Assembly (NCBI RefSeq): GCF_001517085.1
Contig: NZ_LRAC01000122.1
Location: forward strand, 30,979-94,978
Reading direction: 5' to 3'
DNA: 64,000 bases
Source: Paenibacillus sp. DMB5
GTDB taxonomy: Bacteria; Bacillota; Bacilli; Paenibacillales; Paenibacillaceae
Part shown: piece by piece, positions 36,418 through 44,513 of the stretch
How positions within the stretch are numbered: the first letter of the stretch is position 1
Layout: the number at the start of each line of letters is the position of its first letter
Program-made: the position numbers and the translations under genes
Notes under the pieces: generated by a model
What the model was told of the DNA's origin: nothing
Database searches by the model: none
Seen by the model: the letters and a program-made list of their open reading frames with translations, nothing else

Positions 36418-36445
36418 CGCGGTCCGCAGTGGCCGCGTTTTTTTA
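36418..36445 (+). terminator. Terminator of the MHYT-GGDEF-EAL gene
   Basis: CGCGGtCC and GGCCGCG arms with one bulged T, followed by T8. Confidence 0.7.
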
Positions 36446-36455
36446 TTGTGAGAAA

Positions 36456-36486
36456 TGAACCTTTTTCGGGCCACGATTGTTAAATA
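36456..36486 (+). promoter_or_regulatory. Candidate ECF-type promoter before third sigma gene
   Basis: TGAACC (36456-36461) with a T5 run after it, then TTGTTAAATA about 17 nt later (36477-36486). The TGAACCTTTTT start is typical of ECF -35 regions; the -10 is less certain. Confidence 0.4.
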
Positions 36487-36516
36487 GACAGATCACTTAA
36501 GAAAGGAGGGCCAGTA

Positions 36517-37077
36517 TTGCAGAGTAACCGCGAATTATTTGAAGCCTACAACAAAGCTGTTTACCGGACATGTTACTACATGGTGCATGATGCAGCAGAT
36601 GCCGAGGATCTGTGCCAGGAAGTGTTTATCACCGTGTTTCGCAGCCAGTGGCAGGATGTCGAGTATATTCGGGCATGGATAATGAAAATCACGGTCAATG
36701 CCTGCCTCAATCATCTGAAACGCTCGCGCAGCCTGCAGCAGAAGGTTGCAGAAAATCTGCATCTATGGAACGGGAACAGCGAAACGCCGGTAGAGCGGCT
36801 CATTGAGCAAAAGGAGACGGCACTGGAATGGGCAGTTTATATGTCCAAGCTTCCAGCAAAAATCCGGGCGGTGCTGACACTAAGATACATGCATGATTTC
36901 AGTTTGGCTGAAATCTCGGAAGCACTGTCCATACCGCTCGGTACAGCGAAATCAAGACAGCACAAGGGTCTGAAAATGATGAGGCGAATTCTGCTGGAAG
37001 CAGGAATACAAGATAAAGAATGGAAGGGTGAGCATTATGAAGAAGCTGGAAAATATGCTGGAGCGTCAATTAAATAA
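36517..37077 (+). CDS. ECF-type RNA polymerase sigma factor
   Basis: 186-aa ECF sigma factor. Region 2: VYRTCYYMVHDAADAEDLCQEVFITVFRSQW with VEYIRAWIMKITVNACLNHLKR. Region 4: LPAKIRAVLTLRYMHDFSLAEISEALSIPLGTAKSRQHKGLKMM. The start is TTG at 36517 with AAAGGAGGG upstream. It overlaps the following anti-sigma-type gene by 41 nt. This is the third ECF sigma locus in the window and belongs to a different subgroup from the other two, judging by its partner. Confidence 0.9.
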   Translation: MQSNRELFEAYNKAVYRTCYYMVHDAADAEDLCQEVFITVFRSQWQDVEYIRAWIMKITVNACLNHLKRSRSLQQKVAENLHLWNGNSETPVERLIEQKETALEWAVYMSKLPAKIRAVLTLRYMHDFSLAEISEALSIPLGTAKSRQHKGLKMMRRILLEAGIQDKEWKGEHYEEAGKYAGASIK

Positions 37078-38694
37078 TGAACACACCGTTAACTATCCGG
37101 ATTTTGATACTATGTGGGGCCGGGTAGAGCAGTCTGCGCATGCTACATCATTAAGCATTAGCACTAAGGAAGCCGCTAGTTCGCGCAGGTCGAGAAACTG
37201 GCGCAGAATTACGGTTGCTGCCTCCCTTAGTGCACTGCTTGCTGCCGCCCCGGTATATGCGGCAATTCAATATGATTGGGGTAATCTGCTCAGCAGCAGA
37301 AGCGGCGTTAAGGCCGCCTTGGCTCAAATCTCGGTCAGCAGCTGGGACAATCTGTGACTAAGGATGGGGTAACGCTGACGCTCCATACCGCTATTGTGGA
37401 TGAAAACCGGACGGTGATTTTGTACAGTCTGGATGTTGGAGACCGCCCGGATAGCGAATCCTGGAATGTGGATGGCCTGACGTTGAAGGATACAGCCGGG
37501 AACAAAAGTGAAGGAAATCATAATTCTCAGCAGTGGGATGCGCAGAATCAGCGCTACAATGGTTACTTTGAAACAGATTGGACACCGCAGCAGGATACAG
37601 CAAAGATCACTTTAACTGCAGATGCTGTAAGGTCCTTCAGCACGCTGGAGCAGGAGCTGCCACTTGACAGCGGATCGTCGGCCGTGCAGAGCTTCCCCAT
37701 TAAAAAGGACGGGATAAATACTATAGAAGTGCAGCCGTTTTCACAAAATCAGGATAAGCTGTTGCTCGCTTCGGCAGTTACGTTCGACGAGCAGGAAACT
37801 AATGAGTGGGCCAACCCGCGGATTGTGGCTTATGCGGACGGTAAACAAGTTGAGGAACTATCCGGGGGAACCTTTGGTAAACCGGGAGATAACGGGGAAT
37901 ATACCATGCAGCAATATTTAGAGGCGAAGCAAATTTCCCCAGGACAACCAACCTTTAAGCTGCAGTATACCAAACTTGAACGAAATCTTGCGGGGCCTTG
38001 GACCTTTGATCTGGAATTGAGTAAAAAACAGATGGAGAGCGGAACGATTAAGACGGCCCTGAATGTACCTCTGGAAACGGGTGACACCTTAAACAGCATT
38101 GAGAAAATGGTTGTTACACCGACGCAAATCAGATTGTCTGTGAGAACGAAGGCTGATTTCTACCAATTGCCTTACAAGAAATACTATCTGGAGGTGAATG
38201 GGAAAACGCTTGAAGGCTTGTTCTGGGGATCTTCAAAGGAAGATCCAAGCCTGATTACACTGAGCTTCGAGCGTCCTTCAGATCTCGTGGTGGATGAGCA
38301 GACTCCTATTACTTTTGTGGGCAAATATAAGGTAACGCTTCATAGCGACGACAGAAAACCGGTACTTTTGACGAATATCTCCCAGCACAAGCAGACAGTG
38401 ACTAAGCAAATCGGAGGCTATCCTGTAGTGTGGACTTATTATATGCAGGATAACGATTTGTTTGTGGAAACTGAGAGTGTAGATCCTCATTTCGGAGGCA
38501 TCAATCAGACTCATATCGGGCTGGGTAAAGACCGTATAATCGGCAAGCAGGTTACAGCCAATTTTGACGGAGACGGAAATAACAAAGCTATCGATGTCTA
38601 CAAGAATTTCAAGGGCGATGAAGCTTCAATTTACTCGTTTTATTATTCGACGGATGAGCCGGATAAAGAGACAAGAGTGCAGCTTCGGCCTTAA
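37037..38694 (+). pseudogene. DUF4179-type anti-sigma membrane protein, split by a one-base frameshift
   Basis: Two consecutive frames form one protein of about 552 aa. The first part (MKKLENMLERQLNNEHTVNYPDFDTMWGRVEQ, then membrane helix ITVAASLSALLAAAPVYAAIQYDW) is a cytoplasmic anti-sigma end plus anchor. It stops at 37357 after ALAQISVSSWDNL. Adding one base at the A3 run 37326-37328 gives ALAQNLGQQLGQSVTKDGVTLTLHTAIVDENRTVILYSLD and joins the outer domain ending at 38694. The layout matches, from memory, DUF4179 proteins that accompany ECF sigma factors. If real, the break would leave a membrane-anchored N-terminus without its sensor. GGAAGGGTGAG precedes the ATG at 37037. Confidence 0.85.
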
Positions 38695-38739
38695 GGGTAT
38701 AACGGGTTCGTCATACAGCAAATGAATAAGAGAGAGAGC

Positions 38740-38788
38740 AAAGAGGCTATTCTGGACGCTGAACAGGTCCATATTAGCCTCTTTTGTC
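38740..38788 (+). terminator. Terminator of the third sigma operon
   Basis: AAAGAGGCTA and TAGCCTCTTTT arms, 25-nt loop. Confidence 0.7.
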
Positions 38789-38898
38789 TGTCCTGAAGGA
38801 ATGGATGGGGCGAAGAAATCTCTGGTTTTTGGGAGGGGAGATCCTATATCCTTATGATAAACTTCATGTGAATCGCAAAAGCGGAGGAGAAAACAAAC

Positions 38899-39456
38899 AT
38901 GGAAATAACACGCTGTGCCTGGGTCAACGAAGATCCTCTGTACATTGATTATCATGATAAAGAATGGGGCAAGCCCCTGTATGATGACCTGAAGCTGTTT
39001 GAGCTGCTGATGCTGGAGGGCATGCAGGCCGGACTCAGCTGGTACACAGTACTGAAGAAGCGGGAGCATTACCGTAAGGTATTCGACGGATTTGATCCGC
39101 ACATCATTGCCCATTATGACGATGACAAAATAGAAGCACTGATGCAGGACACGGGAATCATCCGCAACCGCCTCAAAATTAATGCCATTGTGAAGAACGC
39201 GAAGGTTTATCTGGACATTTGCCGGGAGGAGGGCAGCTTTTCGGATTATGTGTGGAGCTTTGCCGGCGGCGGGCCAGTCATTAACGGGTGGAAGACGCGG
39301 GCTGAGGTGCCGGCAACAACGGTACAGTCCGATTCTATGAGCAAGGCGCTGAAAAAGAAGGGCATGACATTCGTCGGCTCGACGATCTGTTACGCTTTTA
39401 TGCAGGCTTCCGGTATGGTGAATGATCATACGATGAACTGTTTTTGCCGGGAATAA
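38899..39456 (+). CDS. tag: DNA-3-methyladenine glycosylase I
   Basis: Excises 3-methyladenine from alkylated DNA. The 185-aa product shows the TAG signatures RCAWVNEDPLYIDYHDKEWGKPLYDDLKLFELLMLEGMQAGLSW, KINAIVKNAKVYLDI and the C-terminal HTMNCFCR. The Cys near residue 6, the His near 18 and the terminal His/Cys are the zinc ligands known for the family. GCGGAGGAG precedes the ATG. It stands alone between a sigma operon and prmA. Confidence 0.95.
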   Translation: MEITRCAWVNEDPLYIDYHDKEWGKPLYDDLKLFELLMLEGMQAGLSWYTVLKKREHYRKVFDGFDPHIIAHYDDDKIEALMQDTGIIRNRLKINAIVKNAKVYLDICREEGSFSDYVWSFAGGGPVINGWKTRAEVPATTVQSDSMSKALKKKGMTFVGSTICYAFMQASGMVNDHTMNCFCRE

Positions 39457-39508
39457 TGAACCGCGATCTGTACAGCAGGCGTAGTTTTGGCGCTACCTGT
39501 GGTAGAAA

Positions 39509-39517
39509 TGGTATACT
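39509..39517 (+). promoter_or_regulatory. Extended -10 promoter of prmA
   Basis: TGG followed by TATACT (39512-39517); it places transcription start near 39524, so the leader would contain the whole stem-loop element at 39544-39597. Confidence 0.5.
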
Positions 39518-39543
39518 GATAAATGTTGAATAACTGGATTAGT

Positions 39544-39597
39544 GAGTTTTGAACGAAGCTAAATCATGGAAGTACTGCTTACAAAACTTTTAGGAGG
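39544..39597 (+). repeat. Stem-loop leader element, copy 3, ending in the prmA Shine-Dalgarno
   Basis: GAGTTTTGAACGAAG, GGAAG, GCTTACAAAACTTTT, AGGAGG. Arms GAGTTTTG and CAAAACTT pair, with a 37-nt offset identical to the two copies before gpr, while the interior sequence differs. It lies in the predicted prmA leader. Confidence 0.7.
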
Positions 39598-39607
39598 ACC
39601 CACACAC

Positions 39608-40660
39608 ATGTTATGGCATGAATTGACGGTACATACAACAGAAGAGGCGCAGGAGATGATATCCAATCTGCTGTATGAAGCCGGAGCAGGCGGTGTTTCG
39701 ATCGAAGAATCGGGAACGCTTAATAAAGTTAGAGACACCCGGTACGGTGAACTATACGATGAACCGCTGAACGATATCCCTCCCGGTGAGGCTGTAATTA
39801 AAGGCTACTATGCCGAAAATGTATCGATGGACGATGTCATCAACGAGGTAGCCCCGCGGGTTGAGGAGCTTCGTGAATTCGGGATTGATCCCGGCAAAGC
39901 GCTGATCTCCTGGAAAACAGTAGACGATGAAGAATGGGCCCATGCCTGGAAAGCTTACTTCAAGCCGCTGCGCGTGTCTGACCGTCTGACGATCAAGCCG
40001 ACCTGGGAAGAATATACACCAGCCAGCCCGGAAGAGAAGATTATCGAAATCGATCCCGGCATGGCCTTCGGAACAGGAACGCATCCGACTACGGCGCTGT
40101 GTCTGCGTGCGCTGGAGAAGCATATCAGCGGCGGCGAAGAAGTCATTGACGTAGGAACCGGCTCCGGCATTCTGGCGGTAGGTGCGGTACTGCTTGGTGC
40201 AAAGTCTGTGCTTGCGCTTGACCTTGATCCGGTCGCTGTGGAGAGTGCGCGGGAGAATGTGGAGCTGAACAGACTGCAGGCCTCGGTAACGGTAAAAGAG
40301 AGCGATCTGCTCTCGCTGCTCGGAGGCGAAGGTGCGGCAGATACTGCGGCGGGGGACATGTGGCCGAGTGCCAGACCCGGCTATACCGGGGCAGCAGAAG
40401 AAGAGGACCCGTCTGCGGAGGCAGGCCTTGGCGTTACACTGCCAGTGAAGCTTATTGTCGCCAATATTCTGGCGGAGATTCTTGTGCTGTTCACGGATGA
40501 TGTGTTCCGTGCGCTGCAGCCGGGCGGAATCTATATTACTTCCGGTATTTATAAGGATAAGGAAGGCCTGGTGTCGCAGGCGCTGGAGGCTTCCGGTTTT
40601 GAGATTATAGAGATTACCCGTGAAGAAGACTGGGTGGCCATTACAGCCGGAAAGAGGTAG
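39608..40660 (+). CDS. prmA: Ribosomal protein L11 methyltransferase
   Basis: SAM-dependent trimethylation of ribosomal protein L11. The 350-aa product has the PrmA N-terminal domain (LWHELTVHTTEEAQEMISNLLYEAGAGGVSIEE), WKAYFKPLRVSDRLTIKP, IDPGMAFGTGTHPTTALCLRALE, the SAM motif VIDVGTGSGILAVGAVLLGA and VANILAEILV. Between residues about 240 and 280 it carries a low-complexity insert (ADTAAGDMWPSARPGY and further Glu/Ala-rich residues) that makes it longer than the usual 290-315 aa. The start at 39608 follows AGGAGG; an in-frame ATG at 39566 falls inside the leader hairpin. Confidence 0.95.
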   Translation: MLWHELTVHTTEEAQEMISNLLYEAGAGGVSIEESGTLNKVRDTRYGELYDEPLNDIPPGEAVIKGYYAENVSMDDVINEVAPRVEELREFGIDPGKALISWKTVDDEEWAHAWKAYFKPLRVSDRLTIKPTWEEYTPASPEEKIIEIDPGMAFGTGTHPTTALCLRALEKHISGGEEVIDVGTGSGILAVGAVLLGAKSVLALDLDPVAVESARENVELNRLQASVTVKESDLLSLLGGEGAADTAAGDMWPSARPGYTGAAEEEDPSAEAGLGVTLPVKLIVANILAEILVLFTDDVFRALQPGGIYITSGIYKDKEGLVSQALEASGFEIIEITREEDWVAITAGKR

Positions 40661-40662
40661 AG

Positions 40663-41358
40663 ATGGATTCTTTAAATGATATATTGGTATATCCGCTGCA
40701 GCAGCTTCCGTTTTTCCTGATTACGATTGTCATTGCCTTTACTGTGCATGAGTTCGCGCATGCTTACTTTGCCAACAAATTCGGCGATCCGACGGCCAGG
40801 CTGCTTGGCCGCATGACGCTGAACCCGGCCGTCCATTTCGACCTGTTCGGGATTATCCTGCTGCTCATTGCCGGCTTCGGCTGGGCGCGTCCGGTTCCGG
40901 TGAACCGTGATAACTTCAGCCGTCCGCGGCTGATGGGAATCGTCGTGTCGGCTGCCGGACCGCTGAGTAATTTTCTGCTGGGGATTATCGGGGCGCTGAT
41001 CTACACGGTGCTCATGGGTACAGGAACGATCGACTCCATCACCAATGAGCAGCTGCAGCTGGCGATTGTCTGGTTTTTCGGGATCTTTATTAAAACCAAC
41101 TTTTTCCTCTTTCTGTTCAATCTTATTCCGCTGCCGCCGCTTGATGGTTACCGGATTCTGGAGGATGTCGCACCGCGTCCGGTCCGTGCCAGAATGCAGC
41201 AGATTGAGCAGTGGGCCGTCTTTATCTTTTTGCTTGTAATCTTTATCCCTGTTCTTAGCGCCAATACGATTGTTCCGCTGTATAATTGGGCAATTCAAAT
41301 CGGCAATCATTTTATCCGGTTATTCCTGAACCTTTTCGGATTCTCCGGGTTCTATTAA
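40663..41358 (+). CDS. Site-2 protease family (M50) membrane metalloprotease
   Basis: 231-aa multispanning zinc protease. The zinc motif HEFAH (HExxH) is in the first helix region (VIAFTVHEFAHAYFANKFGDPTA), and the third ligand is in NLIPLPPLDGYRIL (the DG motif). At least four hydrophobic segments are visible. It begins 2 nt after prmA and so is translated from the same mRNA. Small stand-alone M50 proteases of this type have no PDZ domain; the substrate is unknown, with intramembrane cleavage of a regulatory protein the general family role. Confidence 0.9.
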   Translation: MDSLNDILVYPLQQLPFFLITIVIAFTVHEFAHAYFANKFGDPTARLLGRMTLNPAVHFDLFGIILLLIAGFGWARPVPVNRDNFSRPRLMGIVVSAAGPLSNFLLGIIGALIYTVLMGTGTIDSITNEQLQLAIVWFFGIFIKTNFFLFLFNLIPLPPLDGYRILEDVAPRPVRARMQQIEQWAVFIFLLVIFIPVLSANTIVPLYNWAIQIGNHFIRLFLNLFGFSGFY

Positions 41359-41454
41359 GGGCTGGTCATTGCCCTGCAAACGTTGTATGATGGAATATGT
41401 TTTTTCTAAATGATTAACATAGCATATGAATTTTCAATAGAATGAGGCTAAACT

Positions 41455-42219
41455 ATGCAGCGTTATTTTGTAAGCCCGGAGCAGTTTGGTGCAGAGCAGG
41501 TAGCTATTAGCGGTGAAGATGCACGTCATATTGCCAAGGTGATGCGCGGGAAGGCCGGGGATAAGCTGATTGTCAGCGACGGGGTGTCCCGCGAGGCTCT
41601 GACGGAGATTGCTTCGATTGAAATCGGCGAGGTTGTCGTGAATATTGTGGAGCTGCTTGAGATGACGCATGAGCCGCGCATCCAGGTTACGGTAGCCCAG
41701 AGCCTGCCCAAGGGCGATAAGCTGGAGACGGTGATCCAGAAATGCACCGAGATCGGTGCCGTGGCTTTTGTTCCGTTTCTCTCGGAGCGTACTATTGTGC
41801 AGTACGATGAGCGCAAGGAGAGCAAACGGCTGGAGCGCTGGCGCAAGATCTGTAAGGAAGCCGCTGAACAGGCGCACCGTAATATTGTTCCTGACGTTCA
41901 TTCTCCGCTCAGCTGGAAGCAGCTCCTCAAGAGCTTCAGCGGATATGACGCGGTCTACTTCTGCTACGAAAAAGAAGAAGGCTTGCAGCTGCGCAGCGCC
42001 GCCGCACCATGGATTGCCGGGTTGCCTGCCGGATCCCGGGGCAAGGTGATGGTTGTTGTCGGTCCCGAAGGCGGGTTCAGTCCGGAGGAGTGCGAGGCGG
42101 CGGAAGCTGCCGGGGCGTTATCCGTAGGGCTTGGACGGCGAATTCTGCGCTGCGAGACAGCCGGTATGGTTGCTGCAGCCTGCATTTTATATGAATCCGG
42201 AGAAATGGGGGGAGCTTGA
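41455..42219 (+). CDS. rsmE: 16S rRNA (uracil-1498-N3)-methyltransferase
   Basis: SPOUT-class methyltransferase modifying U1498 of 16S rRNA. The 254-aa product begins MQRYFVSPEQF...ISGEDARHIAKVMRGKAGDKLIVSDG and carries VAQSLPKGDKLETVIQKCTEIGAVAFVPFLSERT, ERWRKICKEAAEQAHR and the knot motif VVVGPEGGFSPEECEAAEAAG...LGRRILRCETA. All are RsmE hallmarks. Three nucleotides separate it from mtaB. Confidence 0.96.
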   Translation: MQRYFVSPEQFGAEQVAISGEDARHIAKVMRGKAGDKLIVSDGVSREALTEIASIEIGEVVVNIVELLEMTHEPRIQVTVAQSLPKGDKLETVIQKCTEIGAVAFVPFLSERTIVQYDERKESKRLERWRKICKEAAEQAHRNIVPDVHSPLSWKQLLKSFSGYDAVYFCYEKEEGLQLRSAAAPWIAGLPAGSRGKVMVVVGPEGGFSPEECEAAEAAGALSVGLGRRILRCETAGMVAAACILYESGEMGGA

Positions 42220-42222
42220 GAA

Positions 42223-43569
42223 ATGCCATCCGTAGCATTTTATACTTTAGGTTGTAAAGTGAATTTCTATGACACTGAAGCCATCTGGCAGCTTTTCAAA
42301 AATGAAGGTTACGAGCAGGTGGATTTCGAGGGAACCGCCGATGTATACCTGATTAACACCTGTACGGTGACGAACACTGGCGACAAAAAGAGCCGGCAGA
42401 TGATCCGCCGCGCTGTACGCCGCAACCCGGAAGCGATTGTCGCTGTAACGGGCTGCTATGCGCAGACCTCTCCAGGCGAGATTCTGGATATTCCGGGCGT
42501 CGATCTGGTCATCGGCAACCAGGACCGTGAGCACATTATGACTCATGTGAAGAACATTCAGGAGTCGCGCCAGCCGGTTAACGCGGTGCGCAACATTATG
42601 AAGACGCGTGAGTTCGAGGAGCTTGATGTGCCGGGCTTCGCCGACCGGACGCGGGCGTTCATGAAGATTCAGGACGGCTGCAACAACTTCTGCACCTTCT
42701 GCATTATTCCATGGTCACGCGGACTGTCGCGCAGCCGGGATCCGAAATCGATTGTAGCCCAGGCGCATCAGCTGGTTGAGGCCGGGTACAAGGAGTTCGT
42801 GCTGACCGGTATTCATACCGGCGGCTACGGCGATGATCTGGACAACTACCGTCTTGCCGACCTGCTCTGGGAGCTGGACAAGGTTGACGGGCTTGAACGC
42901 GTACGTATCAGCTCGATTGAAGCGAGCCAGATTGATGAGAAGCTGCTGGATGTGCTGAACCGCAGCTCCAAAATGTGCCGCCATCTGCACATTCCGCTGC
43001 AGGCCGGCCATAACGAGGTGCTCAAGACGATGCGCCGCAAATACACTACGGAAGAATATTATGCCAAAATGCAGCTGATCCGCCAGGCTATGCCGGATGT
43101 AGGCATCACTACAGACGTCATAGTCGGCTTCCCGGGCGAGACGGACGACATGTTCCGCGCCGGATACGACTTCATGAAGGCTGTGAATTACTCCGAGATG
43201 CATGTGTTCCCTTATTCCAAGCGGACCGGTACACCGGCGGCGCGGATGCTTAACCAGGTCGATGAAGAGATCAAGAACGCGCGCGTACAGCAGCTGATCG
43301 ATCTCTCCGAGGAGATGCAGCTGGCCTATGCCCGCAAGTTCGTCGGCAAGACCGTCTCGGTCATCGCCGAGCGCTCAGCCAAGGACGCGCCGGGCCGCAG
43401 CATCCAGCACGGCTTCAGCGACAACTACCTGCAGGTGTTCTTCGGCGGCGACGATTCACTGCAGGGCGAGCTCTGCCAGGTGAAAATTACCGAAGCAGGC
43501 ATTAACGAATGCAAAGGCGAGCTGGTTGGCGTCAGCCGCACCGGACTACGCCAGACTGAGCTGGCATAA
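42223..43569 (+). CDS. mtaB: tRNA (N6-L-threonylcarbamoyladenosine(37)-C2)-methylthiotransferase
   Basis: Radical SAM enzyme that adds a methylthio group to t6A37 in tRNAs decoding ANN codons. The 448-aa product has the N-terminal cluster domain (YTLGCKVNFYDTEAIW, VYLINTCTVTN, AVTGCYAQ), the radical SAM motif GCNNFCTFCIIP (CxxxCxxC) and a C-terminal TRAM-like part. The prmA-rsmE-mtaB order matches yqeT-yqeU-yqeV of B. subtilis, with an M50 gene inserted. Confidence 0.96.
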   Translation: MPSVAFYTLGCKVNFYDTEAIWQLFKNEGYEQVDFEGTADVYLINTCTVTNTGDKKSRQMIRRAVRRNPEAIVAVTGCYAQTSPGEILDIPGVDLVIGNQDREHIMTHVKNIQESRQPVNAVRNIMKTREFEELDVPGFADRTRAFMKIQDGCNNFCTFCIIPWSRGLSRSRDPKSIVAQAHQLVEAGYKEFVLTGIHTGGYGDDLDNYRLADLLWELDKVDGLERVRISSIEASQIDEKLLDVLNRSSKMCRHLHIPLQAGHNEVLKTMRRKYTTEEYYAKMQLIRQAMPDVGITTDVIVGFPGETDDMFRAGYDFMKAVNYSEMHVFPYSKRTGTPAARMLNQVDEEIKNARVQQLIDLSEEMQLAYARKFVGKTVSVIAERSAKDAPGRSIQHGFSDNYLQVFFGGDDSLQGELCQVKITEAGINECKGELVGVSRTGLRQTELA

Positions 43570-43934
43570 CCAGTCCAGGGCATTGCGCTGTCTGCGGTAC
43601 TGCGCATGGACGCACCGCTGATAGCAGGGCATGTTCTGTTGCATAGTGTACAGCAGATTCTTGAAATCTAGCGTAAACAAGCAAGGATTTCATTTCCCCT
43701 CCGGAGATGAAATCCTTGTTGCTGTTTGGGGCGGCTATGACACGGCACGAAGCTTAGTACGTGAGTGTGCGGGAAGCTTGTACAGAGCACCCGCGCTTGA
43801 AGCCCTGAAAAAGGGGTAAGGAGTGAGCAAGGGGGAAACCTCTATATGGCTGCGGCTAACGGGATAAATACACGTTTAGGGAGTAACCCAGGACAGGCGG
43901 CCACAAAACACAAACCTATTAAGGAGCTGTCAAC
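43570..43934. other. Intergenic region between mtaB and the Nudix gene
   Basis: 365 bp without a convincing gene; a 62-codon frame at 43631-43819 has no ribosome site. It contains a perfect 12-bp inverted repeat CAAGGATTTCAT...ATGAAATCCTTG (43682-43718, 13-nt loop) without a T-tract, possibly an mRNA 3' end structure of the prmA-mtaB unit. Confidence 0.5.
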
Positions 43935-44372
43935 ATGGCGCATAAGCAAATATCAGCGGGCGGCGTGGTGTACCGGCGGGGCAGTGCGGGTCTCCAGATC
44001 CAGCTAATCGTGGACCGTTACGGCAAGGTGGCGCTGCCCAAGGGCAAGATGGAGCACGGGGAGACGGTAGAGGAGACAGCACTGCGGGAAATTCGTGAGG
44101 AGACTGGTGCTGTCGGCATTATCAAGGCCCCGATTGATGTCATTAAATACACGTATGAGCATCACATATACGGAACCGTAGATAAAGAGGTTCATTACTT
44201 CCTGGTGGAGGCGGTTGGCGGGATCACCGAGGCACAGGCAGAGGAGATTAACGCTGTGGAATGGCATGAAGCAGAAGCCGCCTGGGAGCGGGGGAAGAGC
44301 AGGATGTATGCCAACAATGTGCCTATTTTGCAGAAAGCAATGGCGATGCTCTCCCGGTCTTTTACCGAATAA
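43935..44372 (+). CDS. Nudix hydrolase
   Basis: 145-aa hydrolase of nucleoside diphosphates linked to another moiety. The Nudix box is complete: GKMEHGETVEETALREIREETGA (split here as GKMEHGE, TVEETAL, REIREETGA), with the catalytic Glu pair. The start SAGGVVYRRG and the DRYGKVALPKGKMEHGE context resemble the diadenosine-polyphosphate or 8-oxo-nucleotide class, but the substrate cannot be told from sequence. AAGGAG precedes the ATG. Monocistronic. Confidence 0.9.
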   Translation: MAHKQISAGGVVYRRGSAGLQIQLIVDRYGKVALPKGKMEHGETVEETALREIREETGAVGIIKAPIDVIKYTYEHHIYGTVDKEVHYFLVEAVGGITEAQAEEINAVEWHEAEAAWERGKSRMYANNVPILQKAMAMLSRSFTE

Positions 44373-44513
44373 GCAATCTAGTTAAAAAGTCCTGAATTCG
44401 CCGGCAACAGAAATTTAACTGAAAATAAGGTAAACACTTCAGGTGTAATTGTCGATATAGTGGAAGAGTGTGGTAATAACCACCGATAAACTTACTGCCT
44501 AAGGAGAGAACAG

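Noticed and set aside
43631..43819. 62-codon plus-strand frame between mtaB and the Nudix gene
   Set aside because: No ribosome site, it includes a 12-bp inverted repeat, and the composition is unlike a protein.
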